A DNA stretch of 64,000 nt from positions 1 to 64,000 of the forward strand of contig JAHHHQ010000062.1 in the NCBI GenBank assembly GCA_019359285.1, read 5' to 3'. Made by a program: the position numbers and the translations under genes. This DNA comes from Nodosilinea sp. WJT8-NPBG4 (GTDB taxonomy: Bacteria > Cyanobacteriota > Cyanobacteriia > Phormidesmidales > Phormidesmidaceae). The notes below the pieces were generated by a model. It did no database searches, was not told the origin of the DNA, and saw only the letters and a list, made by a program, of their open reading frames with translations. The stretch's first letter is position 1. Each line of letters opens with the position of its first letter. This document shows positions 8,395-17,456 of the stretch, piece by piece.

Positions 8395-8859
8395 CTAGAG
8401 GGTTTCCAAGTCAGCTAGCACATCGTCGGCATGGGTTTCGGCTTTGACCTTGAGGTAGGTTTTCTCCAGGTTGCCGTCGGGTCCAATGACAAAGGTGCTG
8501 CGGGTAATACCCATATATTCTTTACCCATGAACTTTTTCAGGCCATAAACGCCGTAGCGGCTGGCCACTTCGCCGCCCTCGTCCACCAGCAGCGGAAAGG
8601 GCAGGCTGAACTTGTCGATAAATTTGCTGTGGGACGTGGCGTCGTCGGTACTTACCCCCAGCACGATGGCATCCTTGCCCTGGTAGTCGGCGTAGCGATC
8701 GCGGAACCCACAGGCTTGTTTGGTGCAGCCAGGAGTGTTGTCGCGGGGATAAAAGTACAGCACCACTCGCTGCCCCTTGAGGTTGGCCAGGCTATAGGTC
8801 TTGCCGGTAGCATCGGGCAGGCTAAAGTCGGGAGCGGGGTCGCCAGCGGAAAGGGTCAT
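8395..8859 (-). CDS. Thioredoxin-dependent peroxiredoxin, BCP/PrxQ type
   Basis: A 154-aa peroxiredoxin that reduces hydrogen peroxide and organic peroxides. The peroxidatic C45 and resolving C50 are five residues apart in PRDNTPGCTKQACGF, the hallmark of atypical 2-Cys PrxQ/BCP enzymes. The start was set at the ATG of MTLSAGDPAPDFSLPD (8857-8859), which matches family length; the open frame continues 28 codons upstream without conserved sequence. In cyanobacteria PrxQ proteins act in the cytosol against photosynthetic oxidative stress. It is followed after 3 bp by the Nudix gene. Confidence 0.95.
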   Translation of the reverse strand: MTLSAGDPAPDFSLPDATGKTYSLANLKGQRVVLYFYPRDNTPGCTKQACGFRDRYADYQGKDAIVLGVSTDDATSHSKFIDKFSLPFPLLVDEGGEVASRYGVYGLKKFMGKEYMGITRSTFVIGPDGNLEKTYLKVKAETHADDVLADLETL

Positions 8860-8961
8860 AGTCGGATTGCGAATGAAGGAACGATGGTGCCATTGCTCAT
8901 TGTATAGCGGTGGTCGGCTGCCAGGTGTTTGCCGCCGACTCAAAAGAACTGCTAACGGAAA

Positions 8962-9741
8962 TTACTCGGCTTGCCGATGGGTGTGAAACACGGAGGCCTG
9001 GGCGGTCGGCATCAGCATCACGTCGCTGATGTTGACGTGGGCCGGACGAGTGACGGCAAACACAATGACGTCGGCCACATCGTCGCCGGTCAGAGGAGTC
9101 ATGCCCTGGTAGACACCCTGAGCGCGATCGCGATCGCCGCCAAAGCGCACTAGGCTGAACTCGGTTTCAACCAGGCCCGGATCAATGTTGGTGACCCGCA
9201 CCGGCGTGCCTAGCAGGTCAAGCTTGAGGCCCTCTGATAGAGATCTAACGGCGGCCTTAGTGGCGCAGTAGACGCTGCCGCCGGGGTAGGTCTGCCGCCC
9301 GGCGATCGAGCCCACATTTACCACGTGGCCGCGCCCTCGCGCCACCATGCCCGGCACCACCGCTCGCGTCACGTAGAGCAATCCTTTGATGTTGGTGTCA
9401 ATCATGGCTTCCCAGTCGTCTAGGGGCGCTTCGTACTGTTTGTCGAGCCCCCGGCTGAGCCCAGCGTTGTTAATCAAAACGTCGATCGTCTGCCAATGCT
9501 CTGGCAATCCTGCGATCGCCTCACTGACGGACTCCGGCTGGCGCACGTCCAGCACCACTATCAGCACTTCCGCGGAATGCTGCTGGTGAAGTTCGGCGGC
9601 TAGAGTTTGCAGTGCTTCCAATCGGCGAGCGGCCAAGATTAGCCTTGCTCCAGCGGCCGCTAGCTGGCGGGCACAGGCGGCCCCAATGCCACTGCTAGCG
9701 CCGGTAATCAGGACGGTTTGGTTTGCGATCGAGGTGGCCAT
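8962..9741 (-). CDS. Short-chain dehydrogenase/reductase, YdfG-like
   Basis: A 259-aa classical SDR. The dinucleotide-binding motif TGASSGIG is at 13-20, NNAG at 91-94, the catalytic serine at 145 (NVGSIAG), and Tyr158 and Lys162 in YCATK. AARR near 37-40, after the second strand, favours NADP(H). Sequence style (DTNIKGLLYVTRAVVPGM, DPGLVETEFSLVRF) matches the YdfG group, which oxidises 3-hydroxy acids and serine. Substrate assignment is by family only. It lies 102 bp upstream of the peroxiredoxin gene on the same strand. Confidence 0.9.
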   Translation of the reverse strand: MATSIANQTVLITGASSGIGAACARQLAAAGARLILAARRLEALQTLAAELHQQHSAEVLIVVLDVRQPESVSEAIAGLPEHWQTIDVLINNAGLSRGLDKQYEAPLDDWEAMIDTNIKGLLYVTRAVVPGMVARGRGHVVNVGSIAGRQTYPGGSVYCATKAAVRSLSEGLKLDLLGTPVRVTNIDPGLVETEFSLVRFGGDRDRAQGVYQGMTPLTGDDVADVIVFAVTRPAHVNISDVMLMPTAQASVFHTHRQAE

Positions 9742-10008
9742 AGCAGAGAAGAATTAAATGCTAATTGTTCAGATCGTTGCGGCGACAACCCGGAACAGAA
9801 ACAAGGTATCTTGCCCTGGGCAAAGTCTAGGGTCGCGTAGGACTCTGCTATCGCGCCAGGGTAACGCATTAGGCTATCGCGGTGCAGTAGCGCCTGTGCG
9901 ATCGCCTCAAAGACCATTCCGTAGACGAAAATACTGCATGTCTGCTGCTTCTCAAGGGCGCAGGCCCTGCGCCCTCGCGTGGGTAATAGCTTCTTACAGA
10001 AAAATCTC

Positions 10009-10425
10009 CTAAGGAGCCGGCTCTGGCTCTGGATTCTTCACGCTGGCGTCGATTTCATCGAGAGTTTGCAGCACCAGTCGCTTGGCCTGCAACTCCCAGC
10101 CCAGCTTTTGCACCTGAAAGGCCACGTAAAACCCTATGCCCGTGGCAATAAAATCTAAAGGTTGTTGGCCTGAAATACCTAGCAACAGCCCCAGCCCGCC
10201 AATGCCCCAAAAGGGCAGAGCCACTGTCTGGCGGTTTTCTTCAATCAGCTTGGCGACAAAGTTGGTGGGAATACTCGCCGCCACCTCCTCCCGCACGGCC
10301 TGCTGCTGGGGGTAGGGTACGGCAAAGCTAAACTTGCGGCGCAGCTTCTCAATCTTGCGGGCGTCGGTGCTGTACTCTGTCAGCTCGTCTTCTGCCATGC
10401 GAATGAGCTGCTCAGCTTGGGTCAT
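10009..10425 (-). CDS. Small membrane protein of unknown function, 138 aa
   Basis: The N-terminal 60 residues are charged and helical (MTQAEQLIRMAEDELTEYST). They are followed by two closely spaced hydrophobic helices (about 70-86 and 90-107) and a C-terminal helix that ends in NPEPEPAP. The layout is that of a small two-pass inner or thylakoid membrane protein with both ends in the cytoplasm. I do not recognise the family. It stands alone, with about 270 bp of gene-free DNA upstream. Confidence 0.6.
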   Translation of the reverse strand: MTQAEQLIRMAEDELTEYSTDARKIEKLRRKFSFAVPYPQQQAVREEVAASIPTNFVAKLIEENRQTVALPFWGIGGLGLLLGISGQQPLDFIATGIGFYVAFQVQKLGWELQAKRLVLQTLDEIDASVKNPEPEPAP

Positions 10426-10559
10426 GGGTCATATCTCAGGCTAGGTACAAGGGCGGCCGGGGTGCGAAGAACAAGCGCCTTGGGGTCGCCGCCGGCTTTC
10501 ATTATCCCACTGCAATGATCCTGCGAATACTTCTCTCCTCGGATAGGGACGGCAGGCGG

Positions 10560-11507
10560 CTAATCGCTCTGACCCAAGGCCCCTGGAGCGCCAGTTAGGG
10601 TGCGCTTGGGTGAGCAGGTAACAATCATGATCAGCAGGGTCAGAATGTACGGGGCGGCGTTGAACAAGTAATAGTACGAGTCAATACCTACCGACTGAAA
10701 CGCTGGCCCTAGCGCCTGTGCCCCGCCAAACAGCAGTGAGGCCCACAGACACTGCCACGGCTGCCAACGGGCAAAAATAACCAGGGCCACCGCCATCAAC
10801 CCCTGCCCACTGGAGATACGCTCAGTCCAGACGCCAGGGTAAAACAGTGACAGACTGGCTCCGCCAATGCCCGCCAAGAAGCTGCCCGCCACAATGCTAG
10901 CCATGCGCACCCAAAAAATTGAAATGCCCATGGCGAGGGCGGCATCGGGGCTGTCGCCCACGGCTCTTACGTAAAGGCCCCAGCGGGTTGATTTGAAAAA
11001 CCAGCTCATCAACGGCACGATCGCCACCCCCAGCAAAAACAGCGGGCTGATTTGCAGCGCCGACTGCACCTGAGATAGACTGCTCCAGCCGCCAGCCGCC
11101 AGCGTGGGCAACTGGGGCGCCTGGGGTTGAATGAACGGCTTGCCAAAGAAGTTGGCCAGTCCGCCGCCAAAGATAATCATGGCGATGCCTACGGCCACAT
11201 CGTTGACCCGGGGCTGCTGCGCCAACCAGCCGTGGATCGCCCCTAGCCCCATGCCCGCTATCCCCGCCGTCAGCACTCCTAACCAAGAGGCTAGGGTGGG
11301 ACCAACAATGCCCGAACTCAGGTAGGAGACGGCATAGGCGCTCATCGCTCCCATCAGCAAAGTGCCCTCTAGGCCCAGGTTAATTTTGCCGCTTTTCTCC
11401 GTCAGGCATTCGCCCAAACTGACCAGCAAAAAGGGCACGCTCCCCCGCAGAGTACCGGCCAAAATGCCCAGTGGTACACCCCACCAGCCCAGTGCTTCCG
11501 TCGCCAT
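10560..11507 (-). CDS. ABC transporter permease, nucleoside (NupQ/YufQ) type
   Basis: A 315-aa permease of the branched-chain amino acid/ribose permease family with about nine or ten hydrophobic helices. GECLTEKSGKINLGLEGTLLMGA near the N-terminus is the typical signature of the second permease of BMP-family nucleoside importers. It is the last gene of the operon. It is separated from the preceding permease gene by 140 bp that contain a CTACCC-type tandem repeat. No ATPase gene follows. Confidence 0.9.
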   Translation of the reverse strand: MATEALGWWGVPLGILAGTLRGSVPFLLVSLGECLTEKSGKINLGLEGTLLMGAMSAYAVSYLSSGIVGPTLASWLGVLTAGIAGMGLGAIHGWLAQQPRVNDVAVGIAMIIFGGGLANFFGKPFIQPQAPQLPTLAAGGWSSLSQVQSALQISPLFLLGVAIVPLMSWFFKSTRWGLYVRAVGDSPDAALAMGISIFWVRMASIVAGSFLAGIGGASLSLFYPGVWTERISSGQGLMAVALVIFARWQPWQCLWASLLFGGAQALGPAFQSVGIDSYYYLFNAAPYILTLLIMIVTCSPKRTLTGAPGALGQSD

Positions 11508-11583
11508 CGCTGCCCCTCACGTGTTGATAATTCAGGCCATGCTCGGTAAGCTTCCCGCCGCTCATCCTGCGGATACTCAGTAC

Positions 11584-11655
11584 CTAACCCATCTACCACC
11601 TACCCGCCTACCCATCCACCCGCCTACCCATCCACCCATCTACCCACCTACCCAG
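11584..11655. repeat. Short tandem repeat, CTACCCAtCCACC type
   Basis: A pyrimidine- and A-rich stretch made of CTACC/CCACC blocks. The 16-bp unit CGCCTACCCATCCACC occurs twice in immediate succession at 11605-11620 and 11621-11636, flanked by degenerate copies. It lies between the two permease genes, in their 140-bp spacer. I see no coding function. Confidence 0.8.
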
Positions 11656-12733
11656 CCACCACCGCACCTTCAGCCTGCCCCTCTCGCTCCTGAAACACCT
11701 TAAAGCGTCCGTAGAGCGATTCGCTGTAGAGCACGCAGAGAAAGACGATGCCTTGAAAGACCATCACGGTGGCATCGGGCAGGTTGTGCGATCGCTGCAA
11801 AATGCCACCGCTAGCCAAAATGCCCCCCAGCAGCACCGACACCAGCACCGTGGCCAGAGGGTTGTGGCGGGCCACGAAGGCAACCAAAATCCCGGCGTAG
11901 CCGTAGCTCGACACAATCGATTCGTTCAACCGCTTCTGTACGGCGGCGACTTCTACCATGCCCGCCAGCCCAGCGCAGGAGCCGGCTAAGAAACACACCG
12001 CCAGTGTGAGCTTACCCACTGGCAGCCCAGCAATGCGGGCGGCGCGTACGTTGCCCCCGGCGGTGCGGGCGGCAAAGCCAAAGGTGGTGCGCTGCATCAA
12101 AATGTAGGCCAAAACCGAGGCCACCAACCCGTAGATCAACCCCCAGTGCACCCGGGTGTCGGGTAGGTTGCCCAGCCAGGCTGCCGGAGCAATCTCAAAG
12201 CTGGAGGGCTTGCTGACAAAGGCCGGGTCGCGCAGGGGGCCTTGCACCAGGTGGTTCATCAGGGCGATCGCAACGTAGTTCAGCAGCAGGCTGCTGATGG
12301 TTTCATTCACCCCTCGATAGTGGCGCAGGGCTCCTGCCACCACAATCCATAGGCCTCCGGCCACTAGGCTACCTAGGGCCATAGCCAGCAGCACCAGTCC
12401 GCCAGGCAAACTTGGCCCTAGGGCCAGACCCACCAGCACCGCCGCTAGGCCTCCAATCACCAGCGCCCCTTCATTGCCGATGATCACTAGCCCCAGTCGG
12501 GCCGGTAGAGCTGTGCACAGGGCCGTCAGCATCAGCGGTGAAGCGCGCAGCAGCGTGTTTTGCCAGGCGCTCCAGCTGCCGAAGGCGGCTCGATAGATAG
12601 AGGCATACACCGCTAGGGGGTTGGCCCCAACCAGAGCACAAAACACCCCAAAGATCACCAGGGCAGATAGCACTGCCCCCATGGGCAGCGCCACCGGTTC
12701 TAAGGATCGCCGCCAGGTTGTTGTAGACGCCAT
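11648..12733 (-). CDS. ABC transporter permease, nucleoside (NupP/YufP) type
   Basis: A 361-aa permease with about nine or ten membrane helices. The family motif is seen in GNEGALVIGGLAAVL (near 85-100) and in GVNETISSLLLNYVA (near 140-155), the latter typical of the first permease of BMP-type nucleoside ABC importers. It starts 8 bp after the substrate-binding protein gene and is clearly co-transcribed. The extreme C-terminus (REGQAEGAVVAG) is encoded by the end of the CTACCC repeat region, so the repeat has entered the reading frame. Confidence 0.92.
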   Translation of the reverse strand: MASTTTWRRSLEPVALPMGAVLSALVIFGVFCALVGANPLAVYASIYRAAFGSWSAWQNTLLRASPLMLTALCTALPARLGLVIIGNEGALVIGGLAAVLVGLALGPSLPGGLVLLAMALGSLVAGGLWIVVAGALRHYRGVNETISSLLLNYVAIALMNHLVQGPLRDPAFVSKPSSFEIAPAAWLGNLPDTRVHWGLIYGLVASVLAYILMQRTTFGFAARTAGGNVRAARIAGLPVGKLTLAVCFLAGSCAGLAGMVEVAAVQKRLNESIVSSYGYAGILVAFVARHNPLATVLVSVLLGGILASGGILQRSHNLPDATVMVFQGIVFLCVLYSESLYGRFKVFQEREGQAEGAVVAG

Positions 12734-12741
12734 GTGATGTC

Positions 12742-13935
12742 CTAGCTAATGGACCCGATGACACCCTCGACAAAGTAGTCCATTGTCTCAAGCTCGACGT
12801 TGTCGGCTTTGAGCTGCTGGTCGGCGGGCAAAATTTCGTCCCCGGTGTTGGTCTTGAGTGGCCCCTGGTAGATCACGATCTCGCCAGATTTGATGCCGGC
12901 TATGGCGGCATCGCCAGCGGCCTTGGCCTCGTCGCTGACGGCCGGACCATAGGCCGACAGCTTGCAGAAGTTGTCGGCTAGCCCGCCCCGCAAAATGTGG
13001 GGAATGCCGTCGGTCATGAGGGTTTTGCCTGCCATGAAGTCTTTGCCCAGGGCGGTGTAAATGCTAGACCAGTCCCATTCGGCCCCGGTGAGGTAGCCCT
13101 TGGGAGCCAGGGGGCTTTGGTCGGCGTGGTAGCCCGAGGTCATCACCCCGCGCCGTTCAGCGGTTTCCATCACCACCTTGGGGCTGTCGACGTGGCAAGT
13201 GATCACTTCAATGCCCTGGTCGGCCATGCTGTTGGTGGCCTCAGCCTCTTTCACCGGCACTGACCAGTCGCCGGTAAAGATGACCTGGGTGGTGGCATCC
13301 GGGTTGACCGATCTGGCTCCTAGGGTAAAGCTGTTGACGTTGCGCAGCAGCTGCGGAATGGGTTTAGCGGCCACAAACCCCAGCTTGCCCGCTGGGCTCA
13401 TCTGGGCTGCCACCACCCCGGCGACGTACTGGGCTTCGTCGATGTAGCCAAAGTAGCTACAAATGTTTTTGGGGTGCACGCCCTCCTGGTAGAGCCCCCC
13501 GGCGTGGAAGAACTGCACGTCGGGAAACTCTTCCGCCATGGCGAGAATGTGGGGGTCAAAGTAGCCAAAGGAGGTGGGGAACAGCGCCTTGGCCCCGTCG
13601 ATTTCAATCATGCTGCGCATGGCTTCGGCCACCGCCGTGGTTTCGGGCACGCTGGCCTCTTCCACCAGGCGAATGCCGGGCACGTTGGCGACCATGGCCG
13701 CAGCCCCCTGGGCATGGGCTTGGTTGTAGCCAAAGTCATCCTTGGGCCCAACGTAGATGAAGCCCACGACCATTTCTTCTGGGGCAGACCCATCAGCGGC
13801 CGCGCCGCCCTCGCTGCTAGGCGACTGGGCGCAGCCGGTGCTCAACTTGGCCGTTAGCCCAAAGGCGGAGGAGGCCAACAGCCCCCGCACCACCTGCCGT
13901 CGCGATAGGCGAAAAGAACGGTTGCGATCGCTCAT
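12742..13935 (-). CDS. BMP-family ABC substrate-binding protein, Tat-type lipoprotein
   Basis: A 397-aa periplasmic-binding protein of the BMP (PnrA-like) family, whose members bind nucleosides or related purines. The N-terminus has a twin-arginine motif SRRQVVRG (11-18), a hydrophobic stretch, and a lipobox ending at C35 (STGC). It therefore appears to be exported folded and lipid-anchored. The mature part starts MVVGFIYVGPKDDFGYNQAH, a usual BMP beginning. An upstream GGAGAGAG (minus strand) is a good ribosome binding site. The gene heads the permease operon. A palindrome, CCTGTACAGG (13949-13958), lies just upstream and could be an operator, but this may be chance. Confidence 0.92.
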   Translation of the reverse strand: MSDRNRSFRLSRRQVVRGLLASSAFGLTAKLSTGCAQSPSSEGGAAADGSAPEEMVVGFIYVGPKDDFGYNQAHAQGAAAMVANVPGIRLVEEASVPETTAVAEAMRSMIEIDGAKALFPTSFGYFDPHILAMAEEFPDVQFFHAGGLYQEGVHPKNICSYFGYIDEAQYVAGVVAAQMSPAGKLGFVAAKPIPQLLRNVNSFTLGARSVNPDATTQVIFTGDWSVPVKEAEATNSMADQGIEVITCHVDSPKVVMETAERRGVMTSGYHADQSPLAPKGYLTGAEWDWSSIYTALGKDFMAGKTLMTDGIPHILRGGLADNFCKLSAYGPAVSDEAKAAGDAAIAGIKSGEIVIYQGPLKTNTGDEILPADQQLKADNVELETMDYFVEGVIGSIS

Positions 13936-14159
13936 TGTGGAACTCTCTCCTGTACAGGGGCAAACAATAACAGTGTCAGACTCACAGCTCTGGTTACGAA
14001 CCGAACCGCCTGTGCGATCGCCTCGATTCGTGAACGGCTGCCCTTAGCTTTTACACCATCTTCTAAGAATTGGTAAAAGCTTCTGAAGTAGTTGTATCAA
14101 AAACCACACTTCGCTGGGTTCTCCGCTACTATCCAAGGATAGAGATTAGCCAAAGCAAA

Positions 14160-14185
14160 GCCCCAAAGTTAAGTGACTTTGGGGC
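14160..14185 (-). terminator. Rho-independent terminator after the NDP-sugar pyrophosphorylase gene
   Basis: A perfect 10-bp stem GCCCCAAAGT/ACTTTGGGGC with a 6-nt loop lies 36 bp past the stop at 14221. On the minus strand it is followed by a T-rich stretch (TTTGCTTT). A weaker outer pairing AGCCAAAG/CTTTGGCT surrounds it. Confidence 0.8.
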
Positions 14186-14220
14186 GAAGGTTTATTGGCT
14201 TTGGCTTTGAGCTAAGCGCT

Positions 14221-15387
14221 CTAAATATGCTGCTCTAGCAGCTCGGCGATCGCCCGGTGCTCCACAGGTGGCACCAGCGGAAACTCCTGACGGGTGTCGG
14301 TAATCAGCCAGTCGAGGGCGGCCGCCTTCATATCGATGGAAGCGCCGGTTTTATCGACGCAGTAGCGACCAAACACCAGCTTGTCTACCAAGCGCACCCC
14401 GGGGCCAATGCGCGAATATTCGAAGATCACGCTCTTATCGACGATCGCCCCGCTGCAGATCGAGCAGTTGTTGCCGATGGCGCTGGGGCCAATGATGGTG
14501 GCCCCATCCTCAATGTGAGTCATGCCGCCGATGTAGACCGGCCCTTCGATGTTGACTTTATCCCAGTTGGCCTTAACGTTGAGACCCACATAGACGCCAG
14601 GGCGAATCTCCTGACCAGGGACATCTACCAGATTGACCACGCCGGTGAGCACGTCTTGAATGGCGCGCCAGTAGTCGGGCACCTTGCCGATGTCGACCCA
14701 CTCAAACTCCATGGGAATGCCGTAGAAGGGGGCATTGTTGGCCACCAGCTTCGGCAGCAGGTCGCCGCCAATATCAAACGATACGCCGGAGGGAATGTAG
14801 TCAAACACCTGCGGCTCGAAAATGTAGATGCCGGTGTTAATCTCGGTGCTGAGGGCCTCTTCGACGGAGGGCTTTTCCTGGAATGACTTGACTCGCCCTT
14901 CAGAGTCGGTAACCACGACCCCATAGCTGGGCACCTGCTTGAGGGGCACAGTCTTGGTAATAATCGTGGCGATCGAGCCCTTCTCGCGGTGGCGACGTAC
15001 GGCCTCGGTAAGGTCAAGATTGATCAGCGCATCGCCACAGAGCACCACGAAGGTGTCGTCAAAAAAGGGTGAAAAGTCTTGGATCTTGCGCATGCCCCCG
15101 GCGGAGCCGATCGCATCGCCCACCAGTTCGCCATTTTCTTCGATGCGGCCCTCAAAGGAGTAGGCCAGCTCAACCCCAAAGCGCTGCCCGTCGCGAAAGT
15201 AGCCCTCAATTTCGTTGGCCAGGTGGCTGACATTTACCATAATCTGGTCGAACCCGTGCTGGCGCAGCAGCTCAAGTAAGAACTCCATCACCGGTTTCTG
15301 CATGATCGGAATCATGGGCTTGGGAATGGTGTAGGTGATGGGCCGTACACGGGTGCCTTTACCGGCAGCCAAGATCATGGCTTTCAT
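14221..15387 (-). CDS. NDP-sugar pyrophosphorylase (mannose-1-phosphate guanylyltransferase-like)
   Basis: A 388-aa nucleotidyltransferase with a C-terminal left-handed beta-helix. The nucleotide-binding signature AAGKGTRVRP (7-16) is followed by PKPMIPIMQKPVM. The sugar-phosphate lysine is likely in SFQEKPS, and VLCGDALINLDL carries the metal-binding aspartate. Hexapeptide-like repeats run from about 260 to 345. It makes an activated sugar (GDP-mannose or a related NDP-hexose) from the sugar 1-phosphate; the exact substrate is not decided by the sequence. It is a single gene with its own terminator. Confidence 0.85.
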   Translation of the reverse strand: MKAMILAAGKGTRVRPITYTIPKPMIPIMQKPVMEFLLELLRQHGFDQIMVNVSHLANEIEGYFRDGQRFGVELAYSFEGRIEENGELVGDAIGSAGGMRKIQDFSPFFDDTFVVLCGDALINLDLTEAVRRHREKGSIATIITKTVPLKQVPSYGVVVTDSEGRVKSFQEKPSVEEALSTEINTGIYIFEPQVFDYIPSGVSFDIGGDLLPKLVANNAPFYGIPMEFEWVDIGKVPDYWRAIQDVLTGVVNLVDVPGQEIRPGVYVGLNVKANWDKVNIEGPVYIGGMTHIEDGATIIGPSAIGNNCSICSGAIVDKSVIFEYSRIGPGVRLVDKLVFGRYCVDKTGASIDMKAAALDWLITDTRQEFPLVPPVEHRAIAELLEQHI

Positions 15388-15630
15388 ATGAATAGGATCC
15401 TTAGATTTATGGGGTTATGATCTGTAGACTAGTTTTGCTAGTTCAGGCTGTAGCCGCCTACCCAGAAAAAGCTGGAAACAACGTCAACCTAGGGCGATCG
15501 CACTTGGTCATGCTAACAGCGCCTAAAACCAGAGCACTGGTAACCCATCGACCTTCAACGAGTCCTTACACTTTCTTTAAAATAGCCCGGCATCCCTAGA
15601 AACGGTAATCTTCCTGAGGGCCTGTCCGTC

Positions 15631-16497
15631 TTAGTCAGGCAGAATAAAGGCCGGCAGTTCGGCCTCTGCTGCGGTGAGAGGGGCGCGATTGAGATTTCTG
15701 ACCCGTAAATCGCCATAGAACTGATCCTGGCCCAGTTCCACCTTGGACTGGGCCGAGAGAAATAGCAGACCCCAAAACACCCCTACCTTCTCATGGACGG
15801 CGGCGGCGTGGGGCGTTTCAAAGTCGTGGGCGTCTTCGAGATCGGCGGGCTTAAACTGGGGCCAATGCTCTAGCAACAGCTCAAAGTCGATCCACAGGGT
15901 GTCTTCGCCCAGCTCATCCCAGTACTGATCGAGAAAGGCTTCGAGGGCGGCGGCGATTTCGGAGAGGTTTTCCTGGTGAGCCAGTTGGGCAATGGCGCGC
16001 ACGGCCTGGCGCTGGGGCTGAGGTCGAGCGCGCCGGGCCCGCAGGCGGGGGGTGTGGTCGGCCATCACCGTGGCCATGGTTTCGAGCTGCTGAATCAGCT
16101 CCTGGAGCGTGACCTGTCGTCGCTGGGGAATGGGGGCGACGGCGCGGCGGTGCAGGTGTCGCTCCAGGTTGCGGGGCAGGGGCACCAGGTCAGGAATTTC
16201 TTCTTCCCACACCTCTTCGGGGTTGGCTTCGGTCTCGGCTTCGGCTTCGGCCCGCACCATGGTATCGGCCTTGAGCAGCACCAGCATGGAGGCGTAGAGA
16301 AACCCCTGGCCCGACTCAGACAGGTTGGCTTCGTAAGGGGTGCGGCCCTGGCTGGCTAGGGTTTCGGCCTGACTCTTGAGCAGCGACAGAAAGCGATCGA
16401 TCACGTCGATCACCTTGACGTCCCACGGGTCGATTTCGCCCTGATCCGCCAGGTCGATGAGAAATGCGATCGCAGTTTGAGCCAGGGACGATGACAT
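15631..16497 (-). CDS. scpA: Segregation and condensation protein A
   Basis: A 288-aa kleisin that bridges the SMC ATPase heads and recruits ScpB in chromosome condensation. The N-terminal segment AIAFLIDLADQGEIDPWDVKV is a typical ScpA beginning. The C-terminal winged-helix region contains VGVFWGLLFLSAQSKVELGQDQFYGDL, which contacts the SMC head. The middle is acidic (EAEAETEANPEEVWEEEIP) and arginine-rich. The length is normal for cyanobacteria. The partner genes smc and scpB are not in the window. Confidence 0.93.
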   Translation of the reverse strand: MSSSLAQTAIAFLIDLADQGEIDPWDVKVIDVIDRFLSLLKSQAETLASQGRTPYEANLSESGQGFLYASMLVLLKADTMVRAEAEAETEANPEEVWEEEIPDLVPLPRNLERHLHRRAVAPIPQRRQVTLQELIQQLETMATVMADHTPRLRARRARPQPQRQAVRAIAQLAHQENLSEIAAALEAFLDQYWDELGEDTLWIDFELLLEHWPQFKPADLEDAHDFETPHAAAVHEKVGVFWGLLFLSAQSKVELGQDQFYGDLRVRNLNRAPLTAAEAELPAFILPD

Positions 16498-16582
16498 AGA
16501 TCGGGCGGTGCAAAAGCTTAGGGATCGCTAGACAGCCCCTGCTGTCTGAGGCGCCATGACGCGGCTATCGGCCCATGATAGC

Positions 16583-16831
16583 TCAAAGGCCCGTTTTACC
16601 TAACGACTCCATCACCGCATTGATTAGCGATTGTCCCCAGATTGTCGCCATTACCCCGCACCCAATTATTACGAAACCGGCCTCGGCAATTTGCATTGGA
16701 TCAAGGCTGAATGGAGAGCCGTAGGAGAGCGGCAGTGCAACCAGCACAGCGCCTAGGGCAGCACCCCCGGCAAACCGCGAGGCCCACCTGAGGGGTGAGC
16801 GCTGAGTCGGGTCACTATTCTCGGGCATCAT
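16583..16831 (-). CDS. Small two-helix membrane protein, 82 aa
   Basis: An 82-aa protein with a charged N-terminus (MMPENSDPTQRSPLRW) and two hydrophobic helices at about 22-40 and 47-68. The second ends in IWGQSLINAVMESLGKTGL. It resembles small DUF3188-like cyanobacterial membrane proteins, but I am not certain of the family. It lies 85 bp downstream of scpA's start region on the same strand and 97 bp from the LapA-like gene. The role is unknown. Confidence 0.55.
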   Translation of the reverse strand: MMPENSDPTQRSPLRWASRFAGGAALGAVLVALPLSYGSPFSLDPMQIAEAGFVIIGCGVMATIWGQSLINAVMESLGKTGL

Positions 16832-16928
16832 GACGCCTTCTTGAACTCAGAATTCAATCTACCAGCCGGATTATAACAATTGAGGTTGATGGCGATTGCG
16901 CCCACACTCTCAGCCTCGCTGGCCGCAA

Positions 16929-17276
16929 CTAAGCGACCGCTTCCCCATCTTCGACCTGGGCGGCGGGCAGCATCAGGCTCTGTTCTTCCAGCTTGACCTG
17001 GTAGCGCTGCACGTCCTGCTCCAGTTCCTGAATGCGGATTTCGCGCTGCTGCACCTGCTTGCCAAAGGACATGTAGCCCTGCACTTGAGCCCAGACGCTA
17101 AACACCCAGGCAAACACCGCGCCAATGCCCATGGCCATAATCAGCTCGACGCACAGGGGCGCTTCCACATCCATTCCCGGCGCGATGTGAATGATCACGG
17201 GCTCGGTGTTCTCAATGCCAAATAGCACCAGGGCTAGGGCAATTACAAAAATAACGACGAAATTTATCTGCCTCAT
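16929..17276 (-). CDS. LapA-domain (DUF1049) membrane protein
   Basis: A 115-aa protein starting at MRQINFVVIFVIALALVLF (ATG 17274-17276). It has two transmembrane helices (about 5-20 and 45-65) followed by a C-terminal coiled coil (GKQVQQREIRIQELEQDVQRY). In E. coli, LapA-domain proteins (with LapB) act in envelope assembly; in cyanobacteria the role is not established. An upstream start would add nine residues of unlikely character. Confidence 0.75.
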   Translation of the reverse strand: MRQINFVVIFVIALALVLFGIENTEPVIIHIAPGMDVEAPLCVELIMAMGIGAVFAWVFSVWAQVQGYMSFGKQVQQREIRIQELEQDVQRYQVKLEEQSLMLPAAQVEDGEAVA

Positions 17277-17456
17277 GGCTCTGGGCCTCCCATCGCTGGT
17301 CAAAATCGCTAGGTCTATTTAACCAGGCAGACTTTGTTTTTGGGTAAAGGTTTTTAGGAAATGAGAGGTAAAGATGAGGGAGATGGGGAAGGTGAGGGAG
17401 TTTGGATTCTGTTGGCGTAGCGGCTCTACCAGTCGAAGGAAAGGGTGGGGGAGTGC

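Noticed and set aside
14257..14886. A 209-codon open frame on the plus strand
   Set aside because: It lies wholly antisense within the NDP-sugar pyrophosphorylase gene, whose motifs are clear. It is a shadow frame of GC-rich coding DNA.
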